Below, piece after piece: positions 9,257 through 17,243 of a DNA stretch of 64,000 bases. Both the position numbers and the translations under genes were made by a program. The stretch is from Moritella sp. 24 (GTDB lineage Bacteria; Pseudomonadota; Gammaproteobacteria; Enterobacterales; Moritellaceae), in NCBI RefSeq assembly GCF_018219155.1, contig NZ_CP056123.1:3171505-3235504 (forward strand). The letters run 5' to 3'. Below the pieces are notes generated by a model. That model worked only from the letters and a program-made list of their open reading frames with translations, was not told the origin of the DNA and did no database searches. How positions within the stretch are numbered: the stretch's first letter is position 1; each line of letters starts with the position of its first letter.

Positions 9257-10129
9257 TTAAGCAGACGCAATCGCGCCTTTACCGACACCTTCATAAGCAA
9301 AAACAGTTAATGAATCACTGCAATCTTTTGCTAATGTATCCGCAATATATTGCGCTATATTCTCAACCGTTGTTTCTGTTGGCATAATTTCTACAATTGA
9401 TTTACCAATCGCAAGTTGAAATTCACCTTGAGGTGCTTGGTATTTAAAGCAGTAATGCTCAGGCGTAATCGCTGCCATACCAGAACGAGACAATGAAAGC
9501 TCTGATGCTGAAACCATATCGCATTGCTCAGCAAGATAAATATCTTCCCATCGCTTAGCCCAGCTCGTTTCTAATGCCGCATCTCGCTCATCATTACGCA
9601 AGATCTCAATAGTAGAACGGTGACCATGGGCAATACGCTGGCAATTACCAAGGTGTTTACGTAAACCATGGCTGTAACAGTACTCAGCACCGTCAATCTT
9701 CTCTTCACGTAACTTAACATCTAATTTTTTAACGTTGTTTGGTAAACGTAACATTAGCTGCTCAGTTAAATAAGCTTCTAAAATCTCTAGTGTGATTTGC
9801 TCTGCTGGTATCAACGCAAATGCTTGGTCAGGACAGGCTAAATGAATTGAATCACTGTGTTCACGCCATGCATCAACATACGTAAATGAACCGTCACTCA
9901 TTACATCACAAAACTTAGCATGTGCAGGCACAATCAGCTTATGATCAACTAATTCATCAACAGTCGATTTAATCAGTTTTTTCACGATTCCAAAATCAAG
10001 GATCATGCTTTGTTCATTTAAGTCACCATGCAGAACAATATCCACTAACCAACTTTGGCCAATAATGCCACGTGAATAATCTAATACTGAAGAATCGATA
10101 ACAGTAAGATCTTTGACGAATAGTTTCAT
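9257..10129 (-). CDS. tandem 6-pyruvoyl-tetrahydropterin synthase / QueD-like protein
   Basis: The 290-residue product contains two PTPS-like halves. The first (about 1-115) keeps LHGDLN, MILDFGIVKK and a later DHK, but lacks the zinc-binding His pair. The second (about 140-290) has YSHGLRKHLGNCQRIAHGH, with the zinc ligands and the CxxxxHGH Cys, then PTETTVENIAQYI and a terminal YEGVGKG with the conserved Glu. Single-domain QueD is ~120 residues, so this is a fused or duplicated form. Members convert dihydroneopterin triphosphate to 6-carboxytetrahydropterin or related pterins; no other queuosine genes are nearby. The gene stands alone. Confidence 0.8.
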   Translation of the reverse strand: MKLFVKDLTVIDSSVLDYSRGIIGQSWLVDIVLHGDLNEQSMILDFGIVKKLIKSTVDELVDHKLIVPAHAKFCDVMSDGSFTYVDAWREHSDSIHLACPDQAFALIPAEQITLEILEAYLTEQLMLRLPNNVKKLDVKLREEKIDGAEYCYSHGLRKHLGNCQRIAHGHRSTIEILRNDERDAALETSWAKRWEDIYLAEQCDMVSASELSLSRSGMAAITPEHYCFKYQAPQGEFQLAIGKSIVEIMPTETTVENIAQYIADTLAKDCSDSLTVFAYEGVGKGAIASA

Positions 10130-10191
10130 CTAAATTTTGTCCTTTATGGTAACTAAATAGGTAATCGCGTGCTTATTCTTATTAATGATAA

Positions 10192-10584
10192 TTACTTCTG
10201 TGCGTCGTATTCATCTTTAAATGAAGCATTTAATTCTTCACTGTCAACAACAACAACGTCTTGACCTGCTTTCGGGAATACAGAAATAACAACGCCATCT
10301 GCAGCAAGACCCGGTAGCCAGTTGTTACGCCACGCGCCCATTTCAATTTTAAGCGGCTGACATTCAGACCAATCACCTTGGATCCATTCACTTGCAAATT
10401 CAGCATGTGGCCAAACAGGAATACTTCTTTCGCCTTCTGCTTCGCTAACAACAAAACCGTTCGCATCCGCTAATGTCCATACTTCTTCAGACTTAACTGC
10501 ACGAAATACGAAATAGTTAAAACGAGCTTCAGGTGATTTTTCAACTGCGTCAGCAGTTTGCTTGTCATGAATTTTAAATGTCAT
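10192..10584 (-). CDS. DUF2750 domain-containing protein
   Basis: This 130-residue soluble, acidic protein shows the DUF2750 pattern: RFNYFVFRAVKSEEVWTL, the IPVWPHAEFASEW block, then GDWSEC and WLPGLAADGVVISVFP. Function is unknown. It has no signal peptide or membrane span. A second member of the same family with the same length is at 35455-35847. It is 62 bp upstream of the pterin-synthase gene on the same strand, so they may share a transcript. Confidence 0.85.
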   Translation of the reverse strand: MTFKIHDKQTADAVEKSPEARFNYFVFRAVKSEEVWTLADANGFVVSEAEGERSIPVWPHAEFASEWIQGDWSECQPLKIEMGAWRNNWLPGLAADGVVISVFPKAGQDVVVVDSEELNASFKDEYDAQK

Positions 10585-10762
10585 AATCTTCTCTCAAGAA
10601 ACCACGTTCGCAGTTTCAAATAATGTTTATAATAAAGCAGCAGCGGATTGTACGCTGCACAATAATAAATACCAAGGATAAATACTAAGAATAAATAGTA
10701 AAAATCTGTATTACTTTATGATGCAAATAAGCATAGGTGTTGTAAGTCCAGCATCTGCAACT

Positions 10763-11695
10763 TTATTTCACAAATGCCAACTTGCGCAAATAACGTGGCA
10801 ACATCGTTTCATTACCTTGTAATCCACCCTGGTGTATATACAAAATGGGGCGTTTATCTGCACTTTCAAGTTCATCGCTATTTTCGCTGAACTCACGTTG
10901 TAAACATAACCAAGCCAGCGGATCATAAAGCAGCTCAAATTCAATATTGGTGGCTTGCTTTAACCCAGCCCAAATATGATAAAAAGGTAAATAAAGCTTA
11001 CCAAAGTGATATTTCTTTGCTGTTGTAAGTATTGTTGGGTGCTGTGACTCATCTTCACACAATTCTAAAAACTGTTGTTTTAAATAAGATTCACCACCAA
11101 CACATGCGCATGTTTGAACTTCAAAAGGTACGTTTTTTTGTAAGAATAACGCGGTTGTACCAGTCCCAGAAGGTAACACAACTCGCACATCAGCATAAGA
11201 TTTTGAAGCAGCCCAATCAATAATCTCATCAGCCAATATTTTTAATCCGGTTTCAGCATACTCACAGCGGCCTCCTTCAGGAATAAACACGGCAGATTGC
11301 CCTCGAGCTTCAAGTGCCGGTAGTACAAACTGCTCTATATGTTCAATAACCGATACTGCACTTGATTCTGCTACAATAATATTTGCGCCATTTTCTAACG
11401 CAGCACGGTAATTACCTTGCGGGTTATCAATAAGATACTGTGGTAAGTGGTCAACATAATAGTCGAGTTGGCAGTCCTTCAACATCGCTAATACAGACAG
11501 TGAGTACAGAGAATTAGCTTGCGCAGAGCCGTGACCAACAAGTCTATCGACCTGTGATAAATCTTGTTGTAAAAAATGGTAAAACTTACGGGCTTTATTA
11601 CCGCTAAACGCCTCGTCTAATAAATCATCGCGTTTAACGTAAATTTGACGGCCTAAAAATTCGACTTCATCTACAGGTGTATTACGTAATTCCAA
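10763..11695 (-). CDS. ACC deaminase / D-cysteine desulfhydrase family PLP enzyme
   Basis: The 310-residue protein is a fold-type II PLP enzyme. The N-terminal YVKRDDLLDEAFSGNKARKF segment contains the Schiff-base lysine (SGNKARK), and the phosphate-binding Gly/Thr loop is LPSGTGTTALF. Family members deaminate 1-aminocyclopropane-1-carboxylate or desulfurate D-cysteine; at this length and in this group the D-cysteine-type reaction is more likely, but substrate cannot be read from sequence. It lies 21 bp after btuD on the same strand and may be at the end of the btuCD transcript. Confidence 0.8.
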   Translation of the reverse strand: MELRNTPVDEVEFLGRQIYVKRDDLLDEAFSGNKARKFYHFLQQDLSQVDRLVGHGSAQANSLYSLSVLAMLKDCQLDYYVDHLPQYLIDNPQGNYRAALENGANIIVAESSAVSVIEHIEQFVLPALEARGQSAVFIPEGGRCEYAETGLKILADEIIDWAASKSYADVRVVLPSGTGTTALFLQKNVPFEVQTCACVGGESYLKQQFLELCEDESQHPTILTTAKKYHFGKLYLPFYHIWAGLKQATNIEFELLYDPLAWLCLQREFSENSDELESADKRPILYIHQGGLQGNETMLPRYLRKLAFVK

Positions 11696-11715
11696 AGCGG
11701 GATCCTACTATCTAA

Positions 11716-12561
11716 CTAATCTGACGCAGGCAGTGCTGCAGAAACAATAAAATGACGACCATTAACCGCAAGTAATTCTGTATCAACATCATAAACGTGC
11801 TTGATGGTATCAACCGTTAATACCTGACTCGCACTCCCCTGCCCCACAACACGCCCTGCATTTAACAGTAACACTTCAGAAGCATAATTAAGTGCTAGGT
11901 TGAGATCATGAATAGAGGCAATCACTGTTATACCTTGATCCGCAAACTCTTGTAAGATCTGTAGCACTTCAATTTGATGCTTCAAATCTAACCCTGTTAA
12001 CGGTTCATCCAATAAACACAGAATTGACTGCTTATTTAATAGTGGTGACACTTGTACTAATGTACGTGCGATAAGCACTCGTTGCCATTCACCACCCGAT
12101 AATTGGTCACAATTACGCTCTACTAATTTGGCTATATCCAAACGTGATAGTAGCTGATTGATAACCTGACAAGCTTCTTCATTCTCTAGATTCACGCCTA
12201 AAGGGTGTAGACCTAAAGCAATAAATTGATAAACCGGAATAGCAAAAGGAGGGGGAGAGACTTGCGGTAGCCATGCTCGCTGACGTGCAAGTTCAGCAAT
12301 CGGATAATCAAGAATAGAACGACCTGCTAATAAATATGCACCGCTGCATGCTTTCACATGCCCTGCAAGAATAGATAATAAGGTGCTTTTACCACACCCA
12401 TTCGGCCCGAGTAAAAACAGGCAGCACCCTTTATTAATCGAAACATGAATATCATCTAACCGTTGCTGATATTGGATCTCAGCTAACTGCACTATATTTG
12501 ATTTCACTATATCTGAGTTAAGTAGGTCTGATTGATTCATCGATTGATTTAATTTGTCCAT
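11716..12561 (-). CDS. btuD: vitamin B12 ABC transporter ATPase BtuD-like
   Basis: This 281-residue ATPase has Walker A GPNGCGKST (about residues 52-60), the signature LSGGEWQRV and Walker B ILCLLDEP, with a switch His in VIASIHDLN. Partnered with the FecCD-type permease just upstream (12 bp apart), it fits BtuD of the cobalamin importer; haem or siderophore importers have similar ATPases. An in-frame GTG lies at 12567, but GAAG spaced 5 bp before the ATG at 12561 supports the latter. The ~25 residues before the first beta strand are longer than in E. coli BtuD. No binding protein BtuF is nearby. Confidence 0.85.
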   Translation of the reverse strand: MDKLNQSMNQSDLLNSDIVKSNIVQLAEIQYQQRLDDIHVSINKGCCLFLLGPNGCGKSTLLSILAGHVKACSGAYLLAGRSILDYPIAELARQRAWLPQVSPPPFAIPVYQFIALGLHPLGVNLENEEACQVINQLLSRLDIAKLVERNCDQLSGGEWQRVLIARTLVQVSPLLNKQSILCLLDEPLTGLDLKHQIEVLQILQEFADQGITVIASIHDLNLALNYASEVLLLNAGRVVGQGSASQVLTVDTIKHVYDVDTELLAVNGRHFIVSAALPASD

Positions 12562-12573
12562 AATCACTTCAAT

Positions 12574-13593
12574 TTATACATCTTGTTTACGTAATAACAA
12601 ATAGATAAAGAAGGGCGCACCAAGGCTTGCTGTAATCGCGCCTACGGGAAGCTCTGCCGTCGCGAACATACTACGTGCGATTAAATCTGCAAGTAATAAA
12701 AAACTAGCACCTAATAATGCGGATGCAGGTATAAGAAAACGTAACTGGCTCGTCACCAGTATTCTTAAAATATGTGGAATAACTAAACCGATAAAACTAA
12801 TCACGCCCGCCATTGATACAGATATCCCCGTCAGTACCGCCACGCATAAAATAAGTTGGATGCGTAACTTAGGGACATCGATACCAGATTGAAATGCCCC
12901 CTGCTCACCAAACTGTAATAAATTTAACGCATCAATACGGCGCATGATCCACAGAAAGCTCAAACCTAAAGGCAGGATCGCGATATAGATAAGATCTGAT
13001 CCATAAGCTAAATTACCCATCATCCAATACAGCATTTGTCGCATGCTGCTGTCATCAGAAAAATACAATAACCACGTCATGATCGCACCAGAGAAGATCC
13101 CGATCGCAACACCAAGCAATAAGATCTTTGTCGTAGGCAAGTTATTCTTCGTCACTTGATACAGTAGGAATGTAACTAAACTCGCCCCCGTAAAAGCAGA
13201 CAATGGCAAAATATAATGCTGAAATCCGATCCATTCTGGAAAAAGAGTATCAAGTAATACAATCGATAAGACAGCAAACAAACTGGCAAACGATGAGATA
13301 CCAATCACCCCTGGTTCAGCTAACGAGTTCGCTAATAAAACTTGTAAAATACAGCCCGCAACCGCGAGTGCTGCGCCAACTAAAATAGCCGTAATAATAC
13401 GAGGAAAACGTAAATCAAATAGTACTTGCTGTTGTAGAGGCGTTAAGCCATTAAGGAAGTCATCAATACCAATACTAAAGTTACCTGACGCAAGAGAAAT
13501 GAAAATAACGGCAACAAGGCAAATCGATAAAAATAGCAGAGTAGTTCGACTTTTTTGTGCACTAGCACGCTGTAATTTAAGCAGGTCGATCAT
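12574..13593 (-). CDS. btuC: vitamin B12 ABC transporter permease BtuC-like
   Basis: The 339-residue protein is a FecCD-family permease with about ten membrane segments. Typical motifs are DLRFPRIITAILVGAALA, GISSFASLFAV, GVISFIGLVIPHI and the C-terminal ELPVGAITASLGAPFFIYLL. Together with the ATPase 12 bp downstream it forms the membrane core of a cobalamin-type importer. No ribosome-binding site is obvious before the ATG. I do not recognise a cobalamin riboswitch in the ~100 bp between it and seqA. Confidence 0.85.
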   Translation of the reverse strand: MIDLLKLQRASAQKSRTTLLFLSICLVAVIFISLASGNFSIGIDDFLNGLTPLQQQVLFDLRFPRIITAILVGAALAVAGCILQVLLANSLAEPGVIGISSFASLFAVLSIVLLDTLFPEWIGFQHYILPLSAFTGASLVTFLLYQVTKNNLPTTKILLLGVAIGIFSGAIMTWLLYFSDDSSMRQMLYWMMGNLAYGSDLIYIAILPLGLSFLWIMRRIDALNLLQFGEQGAFQSGIDVPKLRIQLILCVAVLTGISVSMAGVISFIGLVIPHILRILVTSQLRFLIPASALLGASFLLLADLIARSMFATAELPVGAITASLGAPFFIYLLLRKQDV

Positions 13594-13695
13594 AATTTAA
13601 GAGGAGGAATATTAAGGAAAAATAGACAAGGTATCTGCAATAACGTCAGCAACAAGCTTAAACATATTTTAGACACCCTGTCGAAAGGCTGCGAA

Positions 13696-14310
13696 TTAGA
13701 TTGATTTACTTACTGCATCAATCAGCGCATGGGTATAGCCCATTTCAGCCATTAGTTGTGTAACAATGTTACGTTTACGACCTGTATTGGTATTAGTGAT
13801 AACCCAATACGGCGTATTTTCAATTTGACGCGGTTTTGTTGTACTGCCAGCACTCAGTAATTCACTTTCCGATTTTGCAAAGTAAATACGTTTACGGCCT
13901 TTAATATCTGTCGCGCTATCAAACTCTTTCGGGCTTTCTGCATAAAGTACAGATAAGATCTGTATAAACTTAGTAACCGAAACAGTTGTTTCTTTAAATT
14001 TCTTACTTTTAATAAGCTTATCGATACTGGCAGGCAATGTAGAATGGCTAACAACCTCTGGTTCTACAGCAACAGGTGCTGCAACAGGGGCTGGCTCTAC
14101 TACTGCCGGTGATTTAGTTACCGTTTGCTTAGTCTCACTGTTGATGTTCTCTACAGGCTGTTGCAATACTTCAACGTTTGTTAAATCTGCACAGGCACTA
14201 TCGGGTACTTCAAGTAAGCGACGTAAAATATCTGATGCACTTTCGCCAATATCTTTCGTTTGACTAGCAATATAACGATATAGGTCGTCTTCAAGCTCAA
14301 TCGTCTTCAT
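13696..14310 (-). CDS. seqA: negative modulator of replication initiation SeqA
   Basis: SeqA binds hemimethylated GATC sites after replication and delays re-initiation at oriC. The 204-residue protein has the N-terminal oligomerisation motif (MKTIELEDDLYRYIASQT, then ESASDILRRLL), a long Pro/Val/Glu-rich linker (about 60-110) and the C-terminal DNA-binding domain with GRKRIYFA, TPYWVITNTNTGRKR and MAEMGY. Linker length is greater than in E. coli (181 residues). An AAGGAT element precedes the start. It diverges from ybfF as in E. coli, and its presence implies Dam methylation in this organism. Confidence 0.95.
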   Translation of the reverse strand: MKTIELEDDLYRYIASQTKDIGESASDILRRLLEVPDSACADLTNVEVLQQPVENINSETKQTVTKSPAVVEPAPVAAPVAVEPEVVSHSTLPASIDKLIKSKKFKETTVSVTKFIQILSVLYAESPKEFDSATDIKGRKRIYFAKSESELLSAGSTTKPRQIENTPYWVITNTNTGRKRNIVTQLMAEMGYTHALIDAVSKSI

Positions 14311-14480
14311 ATTTAACTAGTAAATCCTTGCTTATAAATTTGGTTTAATTATACCTTGTGAATAGATTTCTCTCTATGCTTATAGAAAAAATATTACCTC
14401 TGTGATGCATTTATCAACGATTCATACACGACAATGACGTAATTATTGCGGTAGAATCAGCCACAATAACGGAGAGATAT

Positions 14481-15248
14481 ATGTTACTTAATCACAAAAT
14501 ATACGGTCAGGGTGATCCTGTTATCGTGATCCATGGCTTATTTGGCAGTGCCACTAACTTAGGCATGCTAATAAAACAATTAAAAACGGATCACCAAGTG
14601 ATCGCCGTTGATGTTCGAAATCATGGATCTTCTATGCGCCATAATAGTATGCATTATGATGATATGGCAAATGATATTATTCAGCTAATGGATCATTTAA
14701 CGATCCACGCCGCTCATCTTATCGGTCATTCAATGGGTGGGAAGATCGCAATGCGCGCTGCAATTAACTTTCCAGCACGAGTGAAAAGCTTAGCCGTGGC
14801 AGATATTGCCCCAGTTAATTACCCCCCTCGTCACGATAATGTATTTACTGGATTAAAAAATATCCCACTTAACGATATAACCACGCGTAGTCAGGCACAA
14901 GCTAAGCTCGCAGAATACGTGGAAGACCCCGGTGTACAGCAATTTTTGCTTAAAGGGCTATATAAAAACGAGCAAGGTAAATTTGATTTTCACTATGATT
15001 TAAATACGATCATTGCAGAGTATGATGCGATATCTGACTGGCCAGAAGTAAATAAACAGTATGATAAACCAGTACTATTTATTAAAGGCATGAATTCAGA
15101 CTACATAACAAATGAGCATAAATCAGCCATCGCCAAGTATTTCCCATCAGCGAAAGCAAAATTAGTGCAAGGTGCTGGACACTGGCTACATGCCGAAAAA
15201 CCTGCGATATTTAACAAAATAATAGTCGACTTTTTATTTAGTCATTAG
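14481..15248 (+). CDS. ybfF: alpha/beta-hydrolase esterase YbfF
   Basis: The 255-residue cytoplasmic protein has the alpha/beta-hydrolase layout: HGLFGSATN oxyanion region, DVRNHGSS, the nucleophile elbow GHSMGG, and the catalytic His in GAGHWLHAEKP near the C terminus. E. coli YbfF hydrolyses short acyl esters including acyl-CoA. CGGAGAGAT precedes the ATG. The gene leads the ybfF-DUF2788-ybfE-fldA run and diverges from seqA, matching E. coli order. Confidence 0.93.
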   Translation: MLLNHKIYGQGDPVIVIHGLFGSATNLGMLIKQLKTDHQVIAVDVRNHGSSMRHNSMHYDDMANDIIQLMDHLTIHAAHLIGHSMGGKIAMRAAINFPARVKSLAVADIAPVNYPPRHDNVFTGLKNIPLNDITTRSQAQAKLAEYVEDPGVQQFLLKGLYKNEQGKFDFHYDLNTIIAEYDAISDWPEVNKQYDKPVLFIKGMNSDYITNEHKSAIAKYFPSAKAKLVQGAGHWLHAEKPAIFNKIIVDFLFSH

Positions 15249-15295
15249 CCACATTGTGATATATTTGCACATTCGTACTTTAGGTGAATATTGAT

Positions 15296-15511
15296 ATGTT
15301 GTATGAATACATCGACTTAATTGAAACTGTCGGCATTAAGTTATTCTTTGTTGCACTGTTTTTCTTAATCGGAATGGCAATTCAAGATGTGCTGAAAAAA
15401 GGTAACGTACCTCAGTTTGGGCGTGTTGCTGTTTGGTTTGTACTTTGTTTCGGTATGGCCGGTTTTGTTTTTAAAGAAGTATTGATCGCAGTCTGGGAAA
15501 CCCAGATTTAA
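15296..15511 (+). CDS. DUF2788 family small membrane protein
   Basis: This 71-residue protein has two hydrophobic segments (about 10-30 and 45-62) separated by a short hydrophilic loop with KKGNVPQFGR, the pattern of DUF2788. Function is unknown. An in-frame GTG occurs at 15284, but the AGGTGA at 15282-15287 is better placed as the ribosome-binding site for the ATG at 15296, so I chose the latter. It lies between ybfF and ybfE, where E. coli has no such gene. Confidence 0.85.
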   Translation: MLYEYIDLIETVGIKLFFVALFFLIGMAIQDVLKKGNVPQFGRVAVWFVLCFGMAGFVFKEVLIAVWETQI

Positions 15512-15546
15512 TTACTCAACATATTAACTGCAATGGCGAATATAAC

Positions 15547-15819
15547 GTGGCAAAGGAAAGTTTCGATAGAACGACGATTGACCTTTTTGCTGAAGAGAAG
15601 CGTGCTGGCAGACCCAAAACCAACCCGCTCTCACGTAAAGAGCAGTTGAAACAAAATAAACGAAATCAATTAAGCCGAGATAAGGCTAATGGATTAAAAC
15701 GTATTGAATTAAAGGTCGAACAAGACCTATTTGATATGTTAAATATGAAAGCAAAAAGTGCTAATATGACGCGCAGTGAATATATACAAGCATTACTGCA
15801 AACTCATGTAGCAAAATAA
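15547..15819 (+). CDS. ybfE: LexA-regulated family protein YbfE
   Basis: The 90-residue basic protein ends in a ribbon-helix-helix-like segment (KRIELKVEQDLFDMLNMKA then NMTRSEYIQALL), preceded by a lysine/asparagine-rich stretch and a GRPKTNPLSRKEQL motif. This matches E. coli YbfE, a small protein of unknown role in the LexA regulon. The start is GTG at 15547. I searched the upstream region by eye for CTG-N10-CAG and did not find one here. It lies 32 bp before fldA, and co-transcription is likely. Confidence 0.88.
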   Translation: MAKESFDRTTIDLFAEEKRAGRPKTNPLSRKEQLKQNKRNQLSRDKANGLKRIELKVEQDLFDMLNMKAKSANMTRSEYIQALLQTHVAK

Positions 15820-15851
15820 GTTTAAATTAAAACTATTAGGATAATTTAAGA

Positions 15852-16379
15852 ATGGCTAGCGTAGGCTTATTTTTTGGTAGTGACACTGGTAACACTGAAG
15901 TAGTTGCTAAAATGATCCAGAAACAACTGGGTAAACAACTTGTTGATGTTAAAGATATTGCAAAATCAACAACAGCAGATATTAACGAGTTCAGCCTATT
16001 AATTTTAGGTATTCCAACTTGGTATTATGGCGAATCTCAATGTGATTGGGATGATTTCATGCCTTCACTAGAAGAAATTGATTTTTCTGACAAGCTAGTT
16101 GCAATCTTCGGTTGTGGTGACCAAGAAGATTACGCTGAGTACTTCCTTGACGCAATGGGCACGTTACGTGACGTTGTAGAAGCTAAAGGTGGTACATTAA
16201 TCGGTGAATGGTCAACTGAAGGTTACGATTACGAAGCATCAAAAGCACTGACAGATGATAACCATTTTGTTGGTCTAGGTATCGATGAAGATCGCCAACC
16301 AGAACTAACAGCAGAGCGTGTTGAAGCTTGGGTTAAACAAATCCACAGCGAAATGTGTCTTGCAGAACTAGAAGACTAG
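15852..16379 (+). CDS. fldA: flavodoxin FldA
   Basis: FldA is a soluble FMN electron carrier for radical-SAM and other reductive enzymes. The 175-residue protein has the phosphate-binding loop GSDTGNTE (residues 9-16), the WYYGESQCDWDDF stretch beside the isoalloxazine ring, and FGCGDQEDYAEYF, all standard for long-chain flavodoxins. TTAGGATAA precedes the ATG. It is next to fur, the arrangement seen in enterobacteria and vibrios, and ends in a strong hairpin. Confidence 0.96.
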   Translation: MASVGLFFGSDTGNTEVVAKMIQKQLGKQLVDVKDIAKSTTADINEFSLLILGIPTWYYGESQCDWDDFMPSLEEIDFSDKLVAIFGCGDQEDYAEYFLDAMGTLRDVVEAKGGTLIGEWSTEGYDYEASKALTDDNHFVGLGIDEDRQPELTAERVEAWVKQIHSEMCLAELED

Positions 16380-16394
16380 TCTTTTAGTTTATAC

Positions 16395-16441
16395 AGTAAA
16401 AGGTAAATAGCGTTCTTATCACGTTATTTACCTTTTACTCT
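16395..16441 (+). terminator. terminator after fldA
   Basis: An 18-bp stem with one mismatch (16395-16412 with 16422-16439, 9-nt loop) lies 16 bp after the fldA stop. Its descending arm ends CTTTTACT and runs on into a T-rich stretch, so release of polymerase is plausible. Confidence 0.75.
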
Positions 16442-16634
16442 TTTCTATCCCCCTTTCTAAAATATCCTCTATCTAAATCGTTCCAGCTAAATATCTACCT
16501 CTATTTTTCCAGGCATATCCAGCATTCCCTATTTATACGACAAACAACGCCAACTAGCCCAAGTTAATATCTCTATTTGTGAATTTAAATCCCGCTTTAA
16601 CAAATATGAGGTTTATTGTTTTTGCGTCTCGTCA

Positions 16635-16653
16635 TATAATGATAAAGAATATA
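16635..16653. promoter_or_regulatory. candidate Fur box upstream of fur
   Basis: Bases 16635-16653 match the 19-bp Fur consensus at 14 positions, including ten consecutive ones (ATAATGATAA). It lies 40 bp before the fur start, which fits autoregulation. The right half is the weaker one. Confidence 0.55.
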
Positions 16654-16692
16654 AAGAAAAAATACTCTTCTCTATTTAAAAATGAGTACGTT

Positions 16693-17115
16693 ATGACTGA
16701 TAGAAAAACCGCATTAAAAAAAGCTGGGTTAAAAATAACTCTGCCAAGAATTAAAATTTTAGAATTATTACAACTCCCTAGCAGTCAACATGTCAGCGCT
16801 GAAGAATTATATAAGCAATTACTAAGTAAAGGCGAAGAAATAGGGCTAGCAACGGTATACCGAGTGCTTAACCAATTTGATGATGCAGGTATCGTTACCC
16901 GTCACTATTTTGAAGGTGGTAAATCTGTTTTTGAATTGGCAACTCAAAATCACCATGACCATCTAGTGTGCCTTGACTGTGGCCACGTAATTGAATTCCA
17001 TGATGACTTGATCGAAGATCGTCAACGTGAAATTGCAGCAGAAAATAGCATGTCATTACAAGCCCACAGCTTATACCTGTATGGTCGTTCACTCGATGGT
17101 AAATGTGAACACTAA
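16693..17115 (+). CDS. fur: ferric uptake regulator Fur
   Basis: Fur is the Fe(II)-dependent repressor of iron acquisition. The 140-residue protein has the winged-helix domain (KAGLKITLPRIKILELL, then EIGLATVYRVLNQFDDAGIV), the HHDHLVCLDCGHVIEF metal/cysteine region and a C-terminal AHSLYLYGR. The open frame extends 38 codons further upstream with another ATG, but the ATG at 16693 gives the standard MTDRKTALKKAGL start. The C terminus stops shortly after CEH, lacking the long His/Asp-rich tail of E. coli Fur. A Fur-box-like site precedes it and a hairpin terminator follows. Confidence 0.96.
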   Translation: MTDRKTALKKAGLKITLPRIKILELLQLPSSQHVSAEELYKQLLSKGEEIGLATVYRVLNQFDDAGIVTRHYFEGGKSVFELATQNHHDHLVCLDCGHVIEFHDDLIEDRQREIAAENSMSLQAHSLYLYGRSLDGKCEH

Positions 17116-17142
17116 TTATCATGTACTAAACTGTAGATAAAC

Positions 17143-17169
17143 AAAAAGGAGCCAATAGCTCCTTTTTTT
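17143..17169 (+). terminator. rho-independent terminator of fur
   Basis: AAAAGGAGC pairs with GCTCCTTTT around a 5-nt loop, followed by seven T. It is 28 bp after the fur stop. Confidence 0.9.
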
Positions 17170-17190
17170 ATACCTATGATTCGGTTAAAT

Positions 17191-17221
17191 AAAGCCAAGT
17201 GATAAACAACCACTTGGCTTT
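17191..17221 (-). terminator. terminator of glnS
   Basis: A perfect 11-bp stem (17191-17201 with 17211-17221, 9-nt loop) lies 22 bp after the glnS stop. The T run on the minus strand is short, so it could also act for fur read-through on the plus strand. Confidence 0.75.
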
Positions 17222-17243
17222 AATAACTAACACATAATACTAA

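Noticed and set aside
13594-13695. Cobalamin riboswitch before btuC
   Set aside because: The ~100-bp gap is too short and lacks a recognisable B12-box.
15512-15546. LexA box before ybfE
   Set aside because: No CTG-N10-CAG occurs in the upstream regions of ybfE or ybfF, although the E. coli gene is in the LexA regulon.
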